From an uncultured Rubripirellula sp. (lineage in GTDB: Bacteria > Planctomycetota > Planctomycetia > Pirellulales > Pirellulaceae): 64,000 nucleotides of DNA. A program made the position numbers and the translations under genes. Position 1 is the stretch's first letter, and every line of letters starts with the position of its first letter. Below are positions 1-12,021 of this stretch, piece by piece. The notes under the pieces were generated by a model. It was not told the origin of the DNA, searched no databases, and was given only the letters and a program-made list of their open reading frames with translations. The stretch lies in assembly GCA_938075415.1 (NCBI GenBank), contig CALJHC010000001.1:186001-250000 (forward strand), written 5' to 3'.

Positions 1-1122
1 TCAACTGTCAATTCTGAACAGATCATGGTTGGCGGTGACCTTGAAGAACTCAAACAGACAATTCTATCTATTCAGGATAGGCCGACCGTTATTCTTGCCA
101 GTGGCGATCCGCTGTTCTACGGAATCACCAGATACCTCACTGAATCATTGGGGAAAGAACGATTTGAAGTTGTGCCTAATGTCAGTAGCATGCAACTCGC
201 ATTTGCAAGAGTGAAAGAAAGCTGGGACGACGCGTACCTAACCAATCTTGGTACGCAGTCATTGGATCGGGTTGTTGATAATATTCGCACAGCCGAACGC
301 GTGGGTCTGTTCACCACTGAAGAGATCTCACCGACGGTTGTCGCTGAGGCGTTGCTTGATCGTCGAATCGATTATTTCACTGCCTACGTCTGCGAAAATC
401 TTGGGACACCCGATGAAGTCGTAACTCAGGGTGACTTACAGGCGATGCGAGAGCAGAGTTTTGGCACGATGAACGTGATGGTTCTTGTGCGTCGATCGGG
501 CGCTGCGGATCGCCCAAGTGGTAGTCGCCAACGTCGACTCTTTGGAAACCCCGACGATTTATTTCTGCAATCACGACCCAAGCGAGGTCTAATTACGCCG
601 TCGGAAGTCCGCTGCATTGCACTTGCCGAGATGGATTTAACGCCAACGAGTACCGTCTGGGATGTTGGTGCCGGCAGCGGATCACTCGCAATTGAAGCTG
701 CTTCGATCTCGTCCAAGGGTAAGGTCTATGCCATTGAAATGGACGCCGAAGACTTCGGGCTCATGATTGAAAACGCAAACTTGTTCGACGTCCCCTCTTT
801 AATACCAGTTCATGGCCAAGCGCCGGACGCGTGGAAAGATCTCACTGACCCAGACGCAATCTTTGTTGGCGGTAGTGGACGTATGGTTCCCGAGTTAGTG
901 GGCAAAGCAGTGGTTCGTCTGAAACCTCACGGGCGAATCGTCGTCAATGTCTCAAGCCCCGACAATCTGGTAGCCGTGCAAACAGCTCTCGAAGAGGCAG
1001 GATATCAACCAGATGTGCGGATGATCAACATTGCGCGGGGCCAGTACCAACTTGACCGAGTTCGCTTTGATGCATTGAATCCGACTTTTTTAGTGCTTGG
1101 ACATCAATCCAAAAATCCCTAA
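1..1122 (+). CDS. cobL: Precorrin-6Y C5,15-methyltransferase (decarboxylating), CobL/CbiET-type, 5' end cut by window
   Basis: Bifunctional cobalamin-biosynthesis enzyme: SAM-dependent methylation at C5 and C15 of precorrin-6B with decarboxylation, in the cytoplasm. The frame is open from base 1, and the residues before the first ATG at 25 (EQIMVGGD) resemble the 'vliGg' strand near the CbiE N-terminus, so the true start lies left of the window. The N-terminal part is CbiE-like (tetrapyrrole methylase; ILASGDPLFYG, then VVPNVSSMQLAFAR). A linker follows (RRLFGNPDDLF), then a CbiT domain with the SAM-binding glycine motif VWDVGAGSGSLAIEAA at about 655-700. The stop is TAA at 1120-1122. The next gene starts more than 80 bp downstream on the same strand and is unrelated by function. 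Another corrinoid/siroheme gene (CbiX type) lies at 41.9 kb. Family assignment is confident; only the N-terminus is missing. Confidence 0.92.
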   Translation, partial: STVNSEQIMVGGDLEELKQTILSIQDRPTVILASGDPLFYGITRYLTESLGKERFEVVPNVSSMQLAFARVKESWDDAYLTNLGTQSLDRVVDNIRTAERVGLFTTEEISPTVVAEALLDRRIDYFTAYVCENLGTPDEVVTQGDLQAMREQSFGTMNVMVLVRRSGAADRPSGSRQRRLFGNPDDLFLQSRPKRGLITPSEVRCIALAEMDLTPTSTVWDVGAGSGSLAIEAASISSKGKVYAIEMDAEDFGLMIENANLFDVPSLIPVHGQAPDAWKDLTDPDAIFVGGSGRMVPELVGKAVVRLKPHGRIVVNVSSPDNLVAVQTALEEAGYQPDVRMINIARGQYQLDRVRFDALNPTFLVLGHQSKNP

Positions 1123-1295
1123 AGTTTGAGACTGAAACATCACACCCTGAAAATGATCTTCATTGATGACGGTCGGCCAAATAGCATATTTGACCTGATT
1201 CACGGCTGATGTATCGAACCTCACGGAACCGTTTTTTCCGTTTGACGACTTACCTCAGCCAACGATTCCTCCTCCTTAATCGAGCGAATACATCG

Positions 1296-2149
1296 ATGCA
1301 AATTCGCAATGCAGTGATCACGGCTGCAGCGCCCGGCCAGAATCGCCTTCCGTTGCAGCAATTAGTGGATCGCAATGGTGAAGAGAAAACCGCGTTGCAA
1401 CTAATTCTTGAACAATGCTGGTCATCAGGGATTGAGGACGTCTGCGTAGTCATTTCACCCGGTGACGAAGGTGCCTTCCGATCCGCCAGCGGGCAACACG
1501 ATGGGCAGGTTTCCTTTATCACGCAACAAGCGCCGCGTGGTTATGCTGACGCGCTGCTATTGACCCGGCCTTTCACCAAAGAAGCGCCGTTCTTACATCT
1601 TGTCGGGGATCATCTTTATCTGAGCGAGAGCGACCTAACCTGTGCAGCACAACTCTTGGCGATTGCCAGTGACGCAGAATGCGCCGTTTCCGCAGTGCAA
1701 TCAACGAGGGAGAATAATTTGCCCTACTTTGGCATTGCGAGCGGTCGACCTGTTCCTAACACAAAAGGACTTTACGAGGTCGAGCGAGTCAGCGAAAAAC
1801 CAACCCCAACTTACGCCGAGCAGGCCTTAGTCACGCCTGGGTTACGATCCGGCCACTACCTAGGTTTCTTTGGAATGCATGTCCTGACGCCGCAGGTCAT
1901 GCAACTTCTCGAAGAAGCTGCCAAGCCATCTCAGACTCACTCTCGCACGCTTTCCGATGCTTTAAATCTGCTTCCTTCTCGCGAGCGCTATCTCGCTTAC
2001 CAACTTGAGGGACATCGATGTAATCTTGGTGTTAAATACGGATTACTCAAGGCGCAACTTGCGATTGGACTCTCCGGAAGAGATCGAGAAGTCATCCTGT
2101 CAGAACTGGTTGAATTACTTTCACAACACGTGCAAAAGACGCCAGTCTC

Positions 2150-2153
<4 letters not shown>
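1296..2153 (+). CDS. GalU-like sugar-phosphate nucleotidyltransferase, atypical nucleotide loop
   Basis: Probable NTP:sugar-1-phosphate nucleotidyltransferase of the GalU/RfbA fold, 285 residues from the ATG at 1296. The frame runs back to 1209, but the fold begins at MQIRNAVITAAAPG, so the later ATG is preferred. Visible family features are the N-terminal strand and loop, EKTALQLILEQC, a GYADALLLTRPF segment (compare GLGHAVL in GalU), FLHLVGDHLYL as the metal/NTP strand, and a YEVERVSEKPTP segment before a glycine-rich sugar-binding part. The usual GxGTR signature is replaced by AAPGQNRLP, so the substrate may differ or activity may be weak. Its stop overlaps the next start (ATGA at 2150-2153), which implies translational coupling to the kinase/pyrophosphorylase fusion. 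Exact substrate is unknown. Confidence 0.75.
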
Positions 2154-5461
<3,308 letters not shown>

Positions 5462-5512
5462 CCGCAACGATTCTTGACTTGATTCAATTGTTATCGCTCA
5501 ATCAAAGCGAAG

Positions 5513-6223
5513 CTACTCTTCCAGTTCTGCCAAACGCTTTTCCAACGCGTCAATTCGTTCGGTTACCGCTTCCAATCGAGAAAGAAGCTTATCGACTGCA
5601 TTCAAATTTTCCGAGGAAGAGAATTCTCCGCGGCTCGATTCACTCTCTGCGTTGGCGTGTGGCAAATCTTTCACTTCAGTAGCCGCTCGCTTTTCCAGCT
5701 TGGCCTGCAAGTATTGCTGCTCCTGAGGTGGATAGAGGGTGTGCGCGAGCAATTGCCCTCTTCCCGCTGGTGTTAATTCCTTCACGAGTCCTTTTCCACG
5801 CAACTGCTTGATTTCATTTTGGACCGCACTCAGGTCGACAAATGCGTGCATTCGGGAAGCTCTTGTTCTTAACTCGCCAAGAGTCTGTGGCCCTCGCAGC
5901 AGAAGCTCTGTCATGATCGCTGATCCTGGTCCATCCACGTCAAGCCATTGGTACGCGGCGTGACGATATTTAATGACCCTGCCGCTACCCTGGACCTCGG
6001 TCACTGCCCCCTTCTGACGCAGCTCATCCAAGGCGGTCAACACTTGATCGTCATCAAGCTCCATCTTCGGATCTCGATTCGACTTCTGGTTACTTGCCGT
6101 CACAATTGAGTTCAAGGTGAGTGGGTAATTATCAGGTGTCGTCTTGGCTTTCTCTACCAAGACCCCCAGCACACGCCGGGCCGCCGATGTTAACGGAACA
6201 GGACGAATTGGTTCATCGTTCAT
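5513..6223 (-). CDS. yceH: YceH / DUF480 (UPF0502) family protein
   Basis: 236 residues from the ATG at 6223 (MNDEPIRPVPL). A longer in-frame start at 6256 adds a hydrophobic stretch (MILLFLLWLAL) that is not part of the family and probably is not translated. DUF480 shows in LTSAARRVLGVLVEKAKTTP, YPLTLNSIVTASNQKSNRDP and the paired winged-helix repeats (QVLTALDELRQKGAV; LLRGPQTLGELRTRASRM). A coiled-coil tail (residues about 205-236, LSRLEAVTERIDALEKR) closes the protein. The molecular function of YceH is not established; the fold suggests a transcription or DNA-associated role. It is convergent with the kinase/pyrophosphorylase gene, with 51 bp between the stops. Confidence 0.9.
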   Translation of the reverse strand: MNDEPIRPVPLTSAARRVLGVLVEKAKTTPDNYPLTLNSIVTASNQKSNRDPKMELDDDQVLTALDELRQKGAVTEVQGSGRVIKYRHAAYQWLDVDGPGSAIMTELLLRGPQTLGELRTRASRMHAFVDLSAVQNEIKQLRGKGLVKELTPAGRGQLLAHTLYPPQEQQYLQAKLEKRAATEVKDLPHANAESESSRGEFSSSENLNAVDKLLSRLEAVTERIDALEKRLAELEE

Positions 6224-6407
6224 TAATGCAAGCCATAAAAGAAAAAGTAAAATCAAACTGCTAGCGAGCAGAATGCAACCAGATCAGATAATATTGTGGT
6301 GGATACGAGAGTACTCAGAAGCAAGAACCTCTGGGGCCAGCATCATCTCGTTTACGTACAGTTGATGCAACAAGCTGTGGCGTCAATCGGCTGACCTAAG
6401 ACATCCA

Positions 6408-8204
6408 TTGCAATCGATCCACCTTGATATTAACACGACATTAAAAAACCTTTCTATGCAGATCCCATCCAGTCAACTGGCTCGAAGACACCACATGCAC
6501 CAGAATCATCACGCGAAAATCAACAATCAGAACCATCGGGCAGTGACTCGCTCCAAAAAGGTTGAAGGATCAGCAACACACTACTTTATTGGGCTGATTC
6601 TTTTGCTTGGTTCGATTGCCGAACCGCAAATCGTTCAGGCCGAGCGTCCACACATCGTCATGGCTTTTGCGGATGACTGGGGTAAGTACGCAAGCATTTA
6701 TGCAAAACTTGAACCCGGCAGTATCAACGAACATTTAAGTACGCCTAATTTCGACCAAGTTGCGACACAAGGGACCCTTTTTACGAATGCCTTCGTTAGT
6801 GCGCCCTCCTGCACTCCTTGCCGAAGCTCTTTGTTGTCAGGTCAACATTTCTGGCGATGTGAACGGGGAGCAATCTTACAGGGAGCCGTATGGGATGGGT
6901 CCATCAAATCGTATCCCCTCGAGCTGGAAAAAACTGGCTATCGTCTTGGGCATACCTACAAAGTCTGGAGCCCAGGAACCCCAGCAGATGCACCCCACGG
7001 TGGTTCAGCTAGAAAGTTTCAGAAGCATGGCTCAAAATTCAATGGCTTTTCCCAATATGCAATGAAACAACAGGACCACGAGAAAGCAAAGGCCGAGTTA
7101 CTGAACGAGGTGAGACAAAATGTCCGCTCTTTCCTTGATGCCGATCAAGATGGAAACCTCGATGGTGATCAGCCAGTTTGTTATTGGCTTGGACCGACCA
7201 ATACACATCGGAAATGGATAGCGGGAAGTGGAAAGACACTTTGGGGTATCAATCCTGATTCTCTCGAAGGAAAGCTACCGCCCTACCTGCCAGACGTTCA
7301 TACCGTGCGTGAAGATTTTGCCGATTACCTCGGCGAAGTCATGGCTTTTGACGCTGGACTAGGTGTTTTGATCGACGAACTAAAACGAGTTGGTATTTAC
7401 GATAACACTTTACTAGTTGTCAGTGGCGATCATGGCATTCCAGGAATCAGTCGTGGTAAATGCAATCTCTACGACCTCGGCACGCAAGTGCCACTGGCCA
7501 TACGATGGCCCAAAGGAATTAATGGATCAGAACGAGTCATCGCTGACTTCGTCTCATTACCTGATCTTGCACCCACTTTCCTTGATGCTGCTGGTGTCGA
7601 ACGCCCTGAATCCATGACATCGAAATCACTCTTACCTCTGCTTGAACAATCGGGTTCGGGAATAATTGACCCGACACGTGACGCTGTATTCACAGGTCGC
7701 GAAAGGCACGTTGCTGCCGCAAGAACAAACTTCCTTCCGTATCCACAAAGAGCGATCCGTACAAAACAGCACCTGTACATTATTAATTTCGAATCTGCTC
7801 GCTGGCCCATGGGAACGGGACCAGGCTACGGCGTTGATGAAAATGCCATGCCTGATTACCAAAGCTTGAGAGAAAATACCTTCGCAGCTTTTGGTGATTT
7901 AGATGCCAGCCCAACCAAGGCATGGATCATTTCACACCGGCAGGAATCTCCCGAGTTCTTCGATTTTGCGGTTGGGCTGCGACCACACCTTGAACTCTAT
8001 AACATCCAAAAAGATCCGCATTGCATGACCAATCTGGCTAACCAACCCGGCAAAACTCAGCTACAAAAAGTTTTGCACGACAGACTCATTAGCGAGCTCA
8101 CCAAAACCGGTGACCCACGCCTAAAGCCCCCCGTTATTTTCGAGGCCTCCCCCTACACAGACGGATTTCAAAGAGGAAAAAGAAAACCACCTCAAAGAAA
8201 GTAA
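6408..8204 (+). CDS. Secreted sulfatase (formylglycine motif CTPCR)
   Basis: Type I sulfatase, 598 residues from the first ATG. The later ATGs at 6453 or 6495 are equally possible, because the hydrophobic export segment (HYFIGLILLLGSIA) starts only near residue 60. The mature part begins ERPHIVMAFADDWG, where the paired Asp are calcium ligands. Cys135 in C-T-P-C-R-S-S is the residue expected to become formylglycine. Further family signs are the lysine/histidine-rich middle, GDHGIPGISRGK and IRWPKG. An insert at about residues 240-250 reads DADQDGNLDGD, an EF-hand-like acidic loop. The protein presumably removes sulfate esters from polysaccharides outside the cytoplasm. It lies alone, followed by a 12-bp perfect palindrome at 8206-8217 (caacgcgcgttg). 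Substrate cannot be assigned. Confidence 0.92.
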   Translation: MQSIHLDINTTLKNLSMQIPSSQLARRHHMHQNHHAKINNQNHRAVTRSKKVEGSATHYFIGLILLLGSIAEPQIVQAERPHIVMAFADDWGKYASIYAKLEPGSINEHLSTPNFDQVATQGTLFTNAFVSAPSCTPCRSSLLSGQHFWRCERGAILQGAVWDGSIKSYPLELEKTGYRLGHTYKVWSPGTPADAPHGGSARKFQKHGSKFNGFSQYAMKQQDHEKAKAELLNEVRQNVRSFLDADQDGNLDGDQPVCYWLGPTNTHRKWIAGSGKTLWGINPDSLEGKLPPYLPDVHTVREDFADYLGEVMAFDAGLGVLIDELKRVGIYDNTLLVVSGDHGIPGISRGKCNLYDLGTQVPLAIRWPKGINGSERVIADFVSLPDLAPTFLDAAGVERPESMTSKSLLPLLEQSGSGIIDPTRDAVFTGRERHVAAARTNFLPYPQRAIRTKQHLYIINFESARWPMGTGPGYGVDENAMPDYQSLRENTFAAFGDLDASPTKAWIISHRQESPEFFDFAVGLRPHLELYNIQKDPHCMTNLANQPGKTQLQKVLHDRLISELTKTGDPRLKPPVIFEASPYTDGFQRGKRKPPQRK

Positions 8205-8643
8205 ACAACGCGCGTTGCGCCACCAACTCGACTCAGATGATGTTTGCGTGAAGAGGTCATGATGGAAAACCTTCCATTCTCAAGCTGCGCGACATGAAGC
8301 CCTTGCAATTCCGTTTGATCACAAACTCGTTTCTCATTTGCGCCCTGCAAAAGTCGCGTAATTGATCAATATCTGTTTGCGAAACATGAGCTGACGCCAA
8401 CACCTGCTGGAATCAACGCATCTTGAATTGATGGGCCTGACTGATGCGAATTTCATATTCTCGAAAATCGAGCGACAGGAGATGCGTTGCAATGACATTT
8501 TCGACTCGGAAGTGATCAAGGCGAAGCACAAACGACGTATCGCTTGCTGCAGTTAAGTCGAAAACCAGTAAGCCAGATTGGATGCAATCGATCGTTGAGA
8601 GAGAGAACTTAGTGATAATCACTGCTCAAACGGCGTCATTGAT
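8205..8643. other. Intergenic stretch, no supported gene
   Basis: About 440 bp between the sulfatase and the convergent dciA. It holds the 12-bp palindrome caacgcgcgttg at 8206-8217 just after the stop. It also has two overlapping minus-strand open frames of about 65-70 codons, without family resemblance or a ribosome site. I see no terminator with a T-tract. Confidence 0.5.
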
Positions 8644-9000
8644 CTAGTTGGCTTGAATTCGAAAACGTAGTTCTTTGACTTTGCTATCAGGGAATTTTTG
8701 TTGAATCACATCGAGAATCTCTCGCTTCCTAAAATTCAATTCCTGTAGCATCACGGAATCCGAGACATAGATGTGCAACTTGCCAGATTTCAAATTACCG
8801 ATTTGGAAACTATCTTTCAAATTCTTTCCCAATAATTCGGAAACCACGGACGCCATCGCTTCATTAGCGGAAACCTGAGCATATCCACGACGAGCAAGTA
8901 ACTGATTAACCCATGAACTGATTGGCCTCACACCTGCTCGCTCGTCAGATTTACCGAGCGGCGTCTTTCCGCTCGCTCTTGTCGTTTTTCGCTTTGCCAA
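8644..9000 (-). CDS. dciA: DciA / DUF721 family replicative helicase loader
   Basis: 118 residues, starting with TTG at 9000 (GAGAG about 10 nt upstream). The C-terminal 80 residues match the DUF721 pattern: ISSWVNQLLARRGYAQ, then a strand/helix unit LKSGKLHIYVSDSVMLQEL and the closing IQQKFPDSKVKELRFRI. DciA is the ancestral loader or operator of DnaB helicase in bacteria that lack DnaC or DnaI. The N-terminus is short and basic (MAKRKTTRASGKTP), as in many DciA proteins. It stands alone between the sulfatase and a probable pseudogene. The family call is good; the function is inferred from family knowledge. Confidence 0.85.
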   Translation of the reverse strand: MAKRKTTRASGKTPLGKSDERAGVRPISSWVNQLLARRGYAQVSANEAMASVVSELLGKNLKDSFQIGNLKSGKLHIYVSDSVMLQELNFRKREILDVIQQKFPDSKVKELRFRIQAN

Positions 9001-9174
9001 AGTCGTTTTTCTCTCAGAAAAGTACTTCTACGTAGGCCTGGAGTTTACCTCCACCTTGGCAGAAACCACAGTCCATTCAAACCTTCTGATAGCAATGCTT
9101 GTGGATTCGGAACCATTTCTATTGTTGGTCAGACCCAAATACAGTTTGGGGAACACAATCCTAACAAGCACTAA

Positions 9175-9566
9175 TCATCTCATATGCTCGTTTGCGAAAA
9201 CAACTACGAATCCCACTTCGAGCGGGCTGATCTCCCAAAGTGGTCAGTTCAAATTGGCACGGAAGGCACAAGACGGTTATTTCGCACTGCCAACACCGCA
9301 AGCCCAGGAAGGGAAAAAACTAGCATCTCGACGTTTCATTTCCCCGCTTTTGGAATGATAGTTCTATCCGTTGCGAGATGCAGAAAGCCAATCTGCCACA
9401 CTGGGCGAATATCCACCGAGCATTGATGGAGATGGACTGGGAAACCATCTTGTCGAGATGGAATCAAAAGCAAATAACCATGAAGCACCCTCTGTCAGGT
9501 TCAAATACGTCAACATGGTTCTGGCTTTTTAAAATGGCCGGTTTAGCTACACACAACCGAAATTAG
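9175..9566 (+). pseudogene. Probable decayed secreted DUF1080-like gene
   Basis: No single frame spans this 0.4-kb stretch, but consecutive pieces in different frames read like one protein. Frame 1 (from 9175) gives FERADLPKWSVQIGT, the typical opening of laminin-G/DUF1080-like planctomycete proteins, and later STFHFPAFGMIVLSVA. Frame 3 then gives MDWETIL, frame 2 VEMESK, and frame 3 QITMKHPLSGSN, together resembling the 'DWHTLLVEi.g.qITah' strand pair. At least three frame changes would be needed and no start or ribosome site is preserved. This is inference from pattern only; the region could simply be noncoding. The remaining 9001-9174 shows nothing. Confidence 0.35.
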
Positions 9567-9583
9567 AAGTTGGAGCCAGAGGT

Positions 9584-10006
9584 TTACTCTGCCTCGCGAT
9601 CAATCGTGTGCCTCCGAAAACAGGCTAATGTTTTCGGACTGACGTGATGCTCAATTCCTTCGGCGTCAATCGCTGCTGTTTGCTGATCGATCCCAAGTGT
9701 CAATAAAAACTGATAGACAATCTCGTGGCGTTCTCCGCAACGCTTGGCGAGCCGACTTCCCTTCTGGGTTAGGTTGATCGGCTGATAAGGCTCTGTCGCA
9801 AGCAACCCCTCTTTTTCCAATCTGGCAACCGTCCGATTCGCCGTAACATGACTAACTCCGAAGTAGCTTGCCAAATCAACCAATCGGCAAGTCGCTTTTT
9901 CGGAGATAATCTCGGCAACAGCCTCCACATAATCCTCCGCAATCTCGGTGGAATGATCGCTACGAGTCCTCCTGTGTGGCAGAGACTGCCGGGCATGGTC
10001 AGACAC
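9584..10006 (-). CDS. mntR: Manganese-dependent repressor MntR (DtxR family)
   Basis: 140 residues: N-terminal winged helix (CRLVDLASYFGVSHVTANRTVARLEKEGLL) and C-terminal dimerisation domain. All six Mn ligands known from Bacillus subtilis MntR (D8, E11, H77, E99, E102, H103) are present here as D25, E28, H94, E116, E119 and H120, a constant offset of 17, which argues strongly for a true Mn/Fe-sensing MntR. There is no SH3-like third domain, as in MntR and unlike DtxR/IdeR. It is transcribed away from mntABCD, 157 bp apart; two palindromes in that gap are the likely operators. It should repress uptake when Mn(II) is sufficient. Confidence 0.95.
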   Translation of the reverse strand: MSDHARQSLPHRRTRSDHSTEIAEDYVEAVAEIISEKATCRLVDLASYFGVSHVTANRTVARLEKEGLLATEPYQPINLTQKGSRLAKRCGERHEIVYQFLLTLGIDQQTAAIDAEGIEHHVSPKTLACFRRHTIDREAE

Positions 10007-10073
10007 AACACTCCTCTTTAGCAGGATTGAAGGAATTCTTTTCTTTCCGCAAACAAAGCATCATTGACGAAAG

Positions 10074-10089
10074 TGTAGCTGAGACTACA
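10074..10089. promoter_or_regulatory. Upstream, weaker MntR operator candidate
   Basis: Inverted repeat tgtag-N6-ctaca. The left half extends to TGTAGC, as in the stronger palindrome to the right, but the right half has ACTACA instead of GCTACA. Its centre lies 33 bp, about three helical turns, from the centre of the second palindrome, so two repressor dimers could sit on the same face. It lies nearer mntR and could mediate autoregulation. Confidence 0.5.
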
Positions 10090-10103
10090 ATCGCAGCAAG
10101 TCC

Positions 10104-10125
10104 TTTTGTAGCTCGTGCTACAAAA
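10104..10125. promoter_or_regulatory. MntR operator candidate (perfect 9+4+9 palindrome)
   Basis: Perfect inverted repeat ttttgtagc-tcgt-gctacaaaa between mntR and mntA. The core TAGC-N4-GCTA and the 22-bp size are the same as in the known Escherichia coli MntR box (core ATAGC-N4-GCTAT). It abuts a perfect TATAAT at 10126, so a bound repressor would cover the -35/-10 spacer of the mntA promoter. Confidence 0.8.
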
Positions 10126-10131
10126 TATAAT
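10126..10131 (+). promoter_or_regulatory. Likely -10 box of the mntABCD promoter
   Basis: A perfect TATAAT lies 32 bp before the mntA start codon, directly after the operator palindrome. No good -35 is visible at 17 bp (the bases there are cttttg), so the promoter may be weak without further elements. The overlap with the palindrome fits Mn-dependent repression. Confidence 0.6.
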
Positions 10132-10163
10132 AAAGTCTCTTTTTTGTCAGGAACTATCCGCAC

Positions 10164-11177
10164 GTGATGTCATCGCCAAGACCGCACACGATCATGAGGC
10201 GTTGTATTGTTGCGGGATGCTGCTTGTGGCTGATTGGTTGTTCAGTGAAGCCTCAGAACAATGAGCCTCCTCCAGAGAACGGGCCTGAATCCGAGGACTC
10301 ACTGGAGATCCTTGCCACCGTTGGAATGGTTGCTGACCTGGTTCGCCTAGTTGGGGCGGAACATGTGGAAGTCACGCAACTTATGGGATCGGGCGTTGAT
10401 CCTCATCTCTACAAGGCCAACCGGGACGATATCCAATTTGTTTTAGAGAGTGATGCGGTGTTTTACTCCGGCCATCACCTCGAAGGAAAAATGACCGACA
10501 CATTGGAAAAACTCTCAAAGCAAAAACCGGTGATTGCGGTTGGAGAAGAAATCAATCAAGACGATTTAGTTCAATCTTCAGAATCGCAGATTCAGGTCGA
10601 TCCACACCTGTGGATGAATATTTCGATTTGGTCTCAGGGTCTCGAAGTCGTCGCTAACGCTCTTTCTTCACTGGATCCAAAACATGCGGATACCTATACG
10701 GAGAACGCAAAGAACGCACTGTCACAATTTCGGGATTTGCATCAATACGGTATTGAAGTAATCGGCAGCATTCCTGAGGAAAAACGGGTTCTAATTACCT
10801 CTCATGATGCATTTCAGTATTTCGGTGATGCTTATGAGATCGAAGTGCTTGGGGTCCAGGGAATCTCGACCGAGTCCGAAGCAGGGCTTCAACGCATCAA
10901 TGCAATTGTGGATTTGATCACTGACCGAAAGATCAGCGCGATTTTTATTGAAAGTAGTGTCCCTCGGAAAAATGTTGATTCATTAATTGAAGGTGCAAGG
11001 GCACGAGGCCATGAGGTAATTATTGGCGGTGAATTATTATCCGATGCAATGGGCAGCGAGGGTAGTTATGAAGGCAGTTATCTCGGCATGATGGATCACA
11101 ACCTGACCCGTGTTGCTCAAGCTTTGGGTGGAGAGGCACCCGATTCTGGATTCCAAAGAAAACTAAAGACTGACTGA
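10164..11177 (+). CDS. mntA: Manganese/zinc ABC transporter substrate-binding lipoprotein
   Basis: Cluster A-I (TroA/PsaA/ZnuA-like) metal-binding lipoprotein, 337 residues from GTG 10164; ATG 10167 or 10194 are alternatives. The lipobox LIGC puts the lipidated Cys at 26. Candidate metal ligands line up with the family: H81 (VDPHLYK), H148 (VDPHLWMN), H214 (TSHDAFQYF) and D294 (LLSDAMG). There is no long His-rich loop of the ZnuA kind, and the neighbour MntR points to Mn(II). It captures metal outside the inner membrane and delivers it to the two permeases. It is the first gene of a four-gene operon ordered as in the Bacillus mntABCD operon, so those symbols are used by analogy. Confidence 0.9.
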   Translation: MMSSPRPHTIMRRCIVAGCCLWLIGCSVKPQNNEPPPENGPESEDSLEILATVGMVADLVRLVGAEHVEVTQLMGSGVDPHLYKANRDDIQFVLESDAVFYSGHHLEGKMTDTLEKLSKQKPVIAVGEEINQDDLVQSSESQIQVDPHLWMNISIWSQGLEVVANALSSLDPKHADTYTENAKNALSQFRDLHQYGIEVIGSIPEEKRVLITSHDAFQYFGDAYEIEVLGVQGISTESEAGLQRINAIVDLITDRKISAIFIESSVPRKNVDSLIEGARARGHEVIIGGELLSDAMGSEGSYEGSYLGMMDHNLTRVAQALGGEAPDSGFQRKLKTD

Positions 11178-11193
11178 TCCGAAGCACCCAAGT

Positions 11194-12021
11194 GTGAACC
11201 GACCTTCATGGCACCCATCAATGTTCAGTTCGAGTGATAAACAACAAGACGACTCAGATTCAGCGCCACTGTTGGTTGAAGACCTAACAGTGGCCTACCA
11301 TCGCAAACCGGTACTCTGGGATGTTGAATTCCAAATTCCCAAAGGGTCACTTGTCGGTATTGTGGGGCCCAACGGCGCTGGCAAGAGCACGTTACTCAAA
11401 GCAATCATGGGTCTCGTTCCTATCGCTACCGGATCGATCAAGGTTTTCAATACGCCGTATCGGAAAGCTCGAGCCAAGGTAGGATATGTCCCACAAAAAG
11501 AAAGTGTTGACTGGGATTTTCCTGTGACGGCGCTCGATGTTGTCATGATGGGCCTCTACAAACAAATTGGCTGGTGTTTACCAGCAAGACGACACCATCG
11601 GACACAGGCATTGCGCGCGATGGAGCAAGTGGGGATTGCGGATTTAGCTCATCGACAAATTAGCCAACTCTCCGGTGGGCAACAGCAACGAACTTTTCTC
11701 GCGCGCGCCTTGGTTCAGAATGCCGATTTGTACCTGATGGACGAGCCCTTCGCGGCAGTGGATGCATCAACCGAAAAAGCGATCGTGGAAATCTTAAGGG
11801 GTCTCAAAAAAGAGGGAAAAACGGCGATTGTGATTCATCATGATCTGCAAACAGTCAACTCTTACTTTGACCACGTCATTCTTCTGAATATGAGGGTGGT
11901 AGCCGACGGCCCCGTTGAGGAGGTTTTCAATCAAGAAAATCTTAACAAAACCTATGGCGGTCGCCTAACATTACTCGAAGAGGTTTCCGAAGCAATGCGG
12001 CGTCGGGAGCGGTCATTATGA
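11194..12021 (+). CDS. mntB: Manganese ABC transporter ATPase
   Basis: 275 residues from GTG 11194 (16 bp after mntA); an ATG at 11221 is an alternative that drops nine residues. The ABC ATPase is complete: Walker A GPNGAGKST, Q-loop PQKESVDWDFPVT (typical of Mn/Zn importers), signature LSGGQQQR, Walker B LYLMDEPF, and switch His in IVIHHDL. It powers metal import at the cytoplasmic face together with the MntC and MntD permeases. Its stop overlaps the start of mntC (ATGA at 12018-12021), implying coupled translation. Confidence 0.93.
   Translation: MNRPSWHPSMFSSSDKQQDDSDSAPLLVEDLTVAYHRKPVLWDVEFQIPKGSLVGIVGPNGAGKSTLLKAIMGLVPIATGSIKVFNTPYRKARAKVGYVPQKESVDWDFPVTALDVVMMGLYKQIGWCLPARRHHRTQALRAMEQVGIADLAHRQISQLSGGQQQRTFLARALVQNADLYLMDEPFAAVDASTEKAIVEILRGLKKEGKTAIVIHHDLQTVNSYFDHVILLNMRVVADGPVEEVFNQENLNKTYGGRLTLLEEVSEAMRRRERSL

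Noticed and set aside
8206-8217. caacgcgcgttg as a terminator of the first sulfatase
   Set aside because: Perfect palindrome but no loop and no T-tract; cannot be an intrinsic terminator.
8413-8622. Minus-strand frame next to the sulfatase
   Set aside because: About 70 codons, no start context, overlaps a second frame of equal quality.
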